From positions 62,001-126,000 of the forward strand of contig CAMWIW010000001.1 in assembly GCA_947174415.1 (NCBI GenBank): a stretch of 64,000 bases of DNA, given 5' to 3'. Shown piece by piece: positions 60,668 to 64,000 of this stretch. The notes under the pieces are model-generated. The model was not told the DNA's origin and searched no databases. It was given only the letters and a program-made list of their open reading frames with translations. The translations under genes were made by a program, and so were the position numbers. This DNA comes from an uncultured Clostridia bacterium (GTDB taxonomy: Bacteria > Bacillota > Clostridia > Christensenellales > Borkfalkiaceae). Each line of letters begins with the position of its first letter. The first letter of the stretch is position 1.

Positions 60668-61927
60668 ATGATTGACGCCGAAAAACTCGAAATATTGACC
60701 GAAAGCGCTAAATACGACGTTTCCTGTTCGTCCTCAGGTTCGAAACGGGTAAATCGAGCCGGAGGATTAGGTAACGCTTCCGTCAGCGGGATATGCCACT
60801 CCTTTACCCCTGACGGAAGATGTATATCGCTGCTTAAAATTCTTATGAGCAACGATTGCATTTACGATTGCGAATACTGCCCGAACCGCCGAAGCGCGGA
60901 AGTCAGAAGGGCGACTATTACTCCAACCGAAATTTGCGAGCTTGTAATCGGATTTTACAAGAGAAATTATATTGAGGGACTTTTTCTCTCCTCCGCCGTT
61001 TTCGGCACGCCCGACAGAACGATGGAGCTGCTTATTAAAACGGTTGAAATGCTGAGGCACGAATACCGCTTTAACGGATATATTCATTTAAAGGGCATTC
61101 CTCACGCCGACGATTTGCTTATTATGAAGGCGGCACGGCTCGTGGACAGAATGAGTTTTAACGTGGAATTGCCGAGCGAAAAGTCGTTAAAACTGCTTGC
61201 GCCGCAAAAGACGAAGCAAAGTCTTCTTCTGCCTATGAAGAGCTTGCAAAACGCTATGCTTTACGACAAAGAAAACAAGGTACGGCGGCGAGACGCAGTT
61301 ATCCCTGCGGGACAGACGACGCAGCTTATTGTCGGGGCATCGCCCGAAACGGACGGGCAAATTCTGAAGCTTACCGAAGCGCTGTATCGCAATATGGGAC
61401 TTAGGCGGGTGTACTACTCCTCTTATATTCCCGTGGTGCAAAGCAGCCTGCTGCCCACCGTCGGCGCGGGGCTGTTGAGAGAACACAGGCTTTATCAGGC
61501 GGATTGGCTGATAAGGTTTTACGGCTTTGACGTGAACGAAATTCTTGACGAGAGCGAAAACCTGTCAATGGAATACGACCCGAAGTGCGCGTGGGCGCTC
61601 AGAAATATGCATCTCTTCCCGATAGAAGTGAACACTGCTCCCCTTGCCACGCTTTTACGCGTGCCGGGCATAGGCGCAAAGAGTGCGTACAGGATTATCG
61701 AAGCAAGAAAGTACGGCAAAATAGATTTTGAAAATCTTGCCAAAATGCGCGTAGTATTGAAACGGGCAAGACATTTTATAACCTGCAAAGGAAAATTTTA
61801 CGGAACGGAAAACTCTCAGCAAGTGAAGAATTGCTTGCTTTTAGAGGGCAAAAACGAAGTGAACGAACAGCTCTCTATGTTTTCAGAAAAATCGGTTGCA
61901 CTTTCAGCGCTTACGGGTGAAGTATGA
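60668..61927 (+). CDS. Putative DNA modification/repair radical SAM protein
   Basis: A 419-aa radical SAM protein. The 4Fe-4S motif is CIYDCEYC (about residues 61-68, C-x3-C-x2-C); a C-terminal helix-hairpin-helix LRVPGIGAKSAYRII (about 335-349) points to DNA binding. This is the family commonly annotated as putative DNA modification/repair radical SAM protein, paired with a TIGR03915/DUF4130 protein, as here. The gene overlaps the next by 4 nt. Likely SOS-like control by the palindrome in its promoter. Confidence 0.92.
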   Translation: MIDAEKLEILTESAKYDVSCSSSGSKRVNRAGGLGNASVSGICHSFTPDGRCISLLKILMSNDCIYDCEYCPNRRSAEVRRATITPTEICELVIGFYKRNYIEGLFLSSAVFGTPDRTMELLIKTVEMLRHEYRFNGYIHLKGIPHADDLLIMKAARLVDRMSFNVELPSEKSLKLLAPQKTKQSLLLPMKSLQNAMLYDKENKVRRRDAVIPAGQTTQLIVGASPETDGQILKLTEALYRNMGLRRVYYSSYIPVVQSSLLPTVGAGLLREHRLYQADWLIRFYGFDVNEILDESENLSMEYDPKCAWALRNMHLFPIEVNTAPLATLLRVPGIGAKSAYRIIEARKYGKIDFENLAKMRVVLKRARHFITCKGKFYGTENSQQVKNCLLLEGKNEVNEQLSMFSEKSVALSALTGEV

Positions 61928-62649
61928 AATTTTTCATTTGCGACGACACGCCAGAAAGTTTTTTTACTGCCGTTTTCTACGCATACAGCGAAAGCGATTG
62001 CTTTATAACTTCGGATAAGGAAATTCAGCTTTCGCTTGGCTCTGAAATCGTGCAAGTGCACAGCGATACCGAAAAATGCGAAAGGGTGCGGCGCGGGCTT
62101 TACCGATACGATAACGGTGCGGAGAACGATATATTAAAAGCTTTGAGAAGTTGCAACAACAGAAAAGAACAGATTTGTTTTATGTATATTAAGCGGCTCT
62201 TAGAGTTCAAAAAGTCTGTAAGAAATGCATTCAATCTATCCGAAGTGGTTGAGTTGAACAATATCTTATATCAAATAACCGAAGAAACGCATAGATTTAC
62301 GGGTTTTTTGAGATTTAAAGAAAACGCGAACGGGACGCTTTACGCTCCATACTCTCCCGACAACGATATTACCGGTCTACTTATGCCGCACTTTGCTGCA
62401 AGGCTTAATGCGCCGTTTGTAATCCACGACGTAAAACGAAAAATTGCGGGACTTTACAACGGTTCTACTTGGATTATTACTTGCGTAGGGGACGCAGAAA
62501 TTTGCCCTTCCGACAGTGAACGGGCGTTTGAAAGTCTTTGGAAAAAGTACTATAAGGCGGTAAATATAAAAGAACGACCGCACGAAAAACAAATGAAAAG
62601 CAGCATGCCGGTGAGGTATTGGAAGTTTCTGCCCGAAAAAAACGATTAA
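61924..62649 (+). CDS. TIGR03915-family (DUF4130) DNA metabolism protein
   Basis: A 241-aa protein with the family start FFICDDTPESFFTAVFYAYSES and GFLRFKENANGTLYAPYSPDNDI near residue 120. It is the standard partner of the radical SAM protein encoded just before, from which it overlaps by 4 nt. The pair is presumed to repair or modify DNA, but no reaction is established. A uracil-DNA-glycosylase-like role for this family has been suggested elsewhere; I cannot verify it here. Confidence 0.9.
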   Translation: MKFFICDDTPESFFTAVFYAYSESDCFITSDKEIQLSLGSEIVQVHSDTEKCERVRRGLYRYDNGAENDILKALRSCNNRKEQICFMYIKRLLEFKKSVRNAFNLSEVVELNNILYQITEETHRFTGFLRFKENANGTLYAPYSPDNDITGLLMPHFAARLNAPFVIHDVKRKIAGLYNGSTWIITCVGDAEICPSDSERAFESLWKKYYKAVNIKERPHEKQMKSSMPVRYWKFLPEKND

Positions 62650-62664
62650 AATTAGGAGTAAAAC

Positions 62665-63120
62665 ATGGCTTATTCTTTAAAAAGCGTTACAATACGCACA
62701 GACAATTCAGAAAAAGGTATGGCAAAAATAAACGAGCTTTGGACGGATATAATGACGGGAAAAATTCCGCTTGAATTTATGAATAACGGGTTACCCGTCA
62801 AGGGGCTATCTCCCGTTTCGGCTTACAGCGCTTACGAGAGCGACGAAAAGGGGCACTATGATTTGACTGTTATAAGCGTAACCGTTGACTTCTTTGCAAA
62901 AATGGAAGAATTGGCAGCAAACGGGAAATACTGTAAAATTGACGAAAGCGGCGAAACAATTTCCGACTGTGCAAACAAGGCTTGGACGAAAGTTTGGGAG
63001 CTTTCTGCAACGGGCGAATTGAAACGCGCGTTTACAACAGATTACGAAAGCACAGTTCCCGCCGAATATACGAAAGACGGCAAATCCCACTGTTACTTGT
63101 ATATAGCTCTGAAAAAATAA
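62665..63120 (+). CDS. Effector-binding (GyrI/AraC-like) domain protein
   Basis: A 151-aa protein. The order KGMAKINELWTDIMTGKIP, LSPVSAYSAYESDEKGHYDLTVISV and YCKIDESGETI fits the GyrI-like small-molecule-binding fold found as stand-alone proteins and in AraC/MerR regulators. No DNA-binding domain. AGGAG SD, 15 nt after the repair gene, so perhaps in the same operon. Confidence 0.75.
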   Translation: MAYSLKSVTIRTDNSEKGMAKINELWTDIMTGKIPLEFMNNGLPVKGLSPVSAYSAYESDEKGHYDLTVISVTVDFFAKMEELAANGKYCKIDESGETISDCANKAWTKVWELSATGELKRAFTTDYESTVPAEYTKDGKSHCYLYIALKK

Positions 63121-63123
63121 TTA

Positions 63124-63158
63124 TAATTGCCGCCCGCAAGTTATGCGGGCGGCAATTT
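63124..63158. terminator. Terminator between the convergent effector-binding and Mrp genes
   Basis: ATTGCCGCCCGCA / TGCGGGCGGCAAT 13-bp perfect stem with an AGTTA loop. T-rich flanks on both strands. Confidence 0.85.
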
Positions 63159-63159
63159 G

Positions 63160-63999
63160 TTATTTTAATTTGATTTTTTTAAGAATTTTTGAGAGGAATT
63201 CGTTTAAGGGGTTGTCCTCCACTTCCTCGATTTTACCGCCGTCGGCGGCAACGGTGAGGTCGCGGTCAATGGGGAGCTTGGCAACGTTGGGTATGCCGTA
63301 TTCCATTGCTATTGCGTCAACCTTGCTTTCACCAAAAACGGGAATTTTTCTGCCGCAGTCGGGGCATTTGATATAACTCATATTCTCGACTATGCCGAGA
63401 ATGGGAATATTCATCATCTGTGCCATATTTACGGCTTTCTGCACTATCATTCCCACCAAATCCTGAGGAGTTGTTACAACCACGATTCCGTCAATGGGAA
63501 TACTTTGGAAAACCGTCAAAGGCACGTCGCCCGTGCCGGGGGGCATATCGATAAACATTATATCCACGCCCGTCCAGATAACGTCCGTCCAGAACTGTAA
63601 AACCGTACCTGAAATGAGCGAACCGCGCCAAACGACGGGCTCTGCCTCGTTTTCCAAAAGGACGTTCATTGACATAATCTGCACGCCGCCTTCGCTTACT
63701 ACGGGCAAAATGCCGTTATCCGAACCCATTGCGCGCTTATCCGTGCCAAACATTCTGGGAATGGAAGGTCCTGTTATATCGGCGTCCATAACGGCGGTTA
63801 CTTTACCGCTGTTTTGCGCCGCGGCTGCAAGAAGGGCACACGTCATAGACTTGCCCACTCCGCCTTTGCCGCTTACGACGGCGATAACTTTTTTAATATC
63901 GCTCATCTGGTGAGGTTTTTTTATTAAACTTTCTTTCTTGCGGGACGAGCAGCCGCCTTCGCCGCAGGAAGAACAGTCGTGCGAACAATTACTTGCCAT
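63160..63999 (-). CDS. Mrp/NBP35-family iron-sulfur cluster carrier ATPase
   Basis: A 279-aa P-loop ATPase. The deviant Walker A GKGGVGKSM is at about 44-52, with the MRP signature DMPPGTGDVPLT near 151 and the cluster-binding CPDCG near 212. The N-terminal CSHDCSSCGEGGCSS tract adds further cysteines, as in NBP35-like proteins. It carries [4Fe-4S] clusters to apoproteins such as the many FeS enzymes here. Its ATG is at 63999, so no upstream sequence is available. Confidence 0.93.
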   Translation of the reverse strand: MASNCSHDCSSCGEGGCSSRKKESLIKKPHQMSDIKKVIAVVSGKGGVGKSMTCALLAAAAQNSGKVTAVMDADITGPSIPRMFGTDKRAMGSDNGILPVVSEGGVQIMSMNVLLENEAEPVVWRGSLISGTVLQFWTDVIWTGVDIMFIDMPPGTGDVPLTVFQSIPIDGIVVVTTPQDLVGMIVQKAVNMAQMMNIPILGIVENMSYIKCPDCGRKIPVFGESKVDAIAMEYGIPNVAKLPIDRDLTVAADGGKIEEVEDNPLNEFLSKILKKIKLK

Positions 64000-64000
64000 A

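Overview
The window looks like one continuous chromosomal segment of an anaerobic, fermentative Gram-positive bacterium of the Clostridia; the exact order cannot be fixed from sequence alone. Evidence: an MraZ/RsmH/FtsL-type division cluster, the B. subtilis-like order tsaC-arginine phosphatase-rpiB, a DnaD-type primosome protein, DUF4364 and TSCPD proteins, strong SD sites, TTGACA-17-TATAAT promoters, CCA-encoded tRNAs, AdhE, NfnAB and NADP-type GDH. Oxidases and respiratory complexes are absent. No prophage, IS element or CRISPR array was found.

Layout. 0-3 kb (minus): start of the division cluster (FtsL-like partial, rsmH, mraZ) with a clear mraZ promoter and repeat operator, then murI; rpsT is divergent. 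3.3-13.7 kb (mostly minus): tRNA-Arg; a tetR/ABC ATPase/permease operon; a GH28 pectinase with an AEC-type permease; a zinc-ribbon coiled-coil protein; gdhA; an amidohydrolase/TfoX-like/membrane protein operon; tRNA-Ser. 13.8-18.7 kb (plus): a polyamine ABC operon potABCD behind a ~260-nt hairpin-rich leader that ends in an intrinsic terminator. 18.7-30.9 kb: hom, coaX with an ECF S-component, a Cys-rich micro-protein, a Nudix hydrolase, DUF4364/TSCPD genes, the electron-bifurcating transhydrogenase nfnAB, and adhE with an APH-type kinase.

31.1-31.8 kb is the most unusual non-coding stretch: tRNA-Leu, a 198-bp offset duplicate of its 3' end, and two possible small RNAs, each with a promoter and terminator. 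31.8-41.5 kb: a Rieske flavoprotein, comEC, the tsaC/phosphatase/rpiB cluster, dnaB and pepF. 41.6-50.1 kb: signal peptidase I, an alpha/beta-hydrolase-like protein without the nucleophile serine, sbcCD (SbcC without a visible zinc hook), and a DnaD protein whose C-terminus resembles the N-terminal domain of the DnaI/DnaC helicase loader. 50.1-54.9 kb: a membrane XRE regulator bracketed by twin terminators, a flavodoxin-like protein, five tRNAs (Tyr, Thr, Phe, Asp, Met) and a flavoprotein pair. 54.9-60.1 kb: a feoA-feoA-feoB-feoC-like iron operon with matching palindromes, and a two-component system. 60.2-64 kb: a radical-SAM DNA repair pair under an 18-bp perfect palindrome resembling a LexA box, an effector-binding protein, and an Mrp ATPase.

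Together the genes describe fermentative redox balance (AdhE, Nfn, GDH), amino-acid and CoA synthesis, polyamine and iron uptake, and replication and repair. The most promising unexplained items are the pot leader RNA, the DnaD-loader fusion, the tRNA-Leu duplication with adjoining small RNAs, and the feo and SOS-like operators. All calls come from reading the sequence; no database search was possible.
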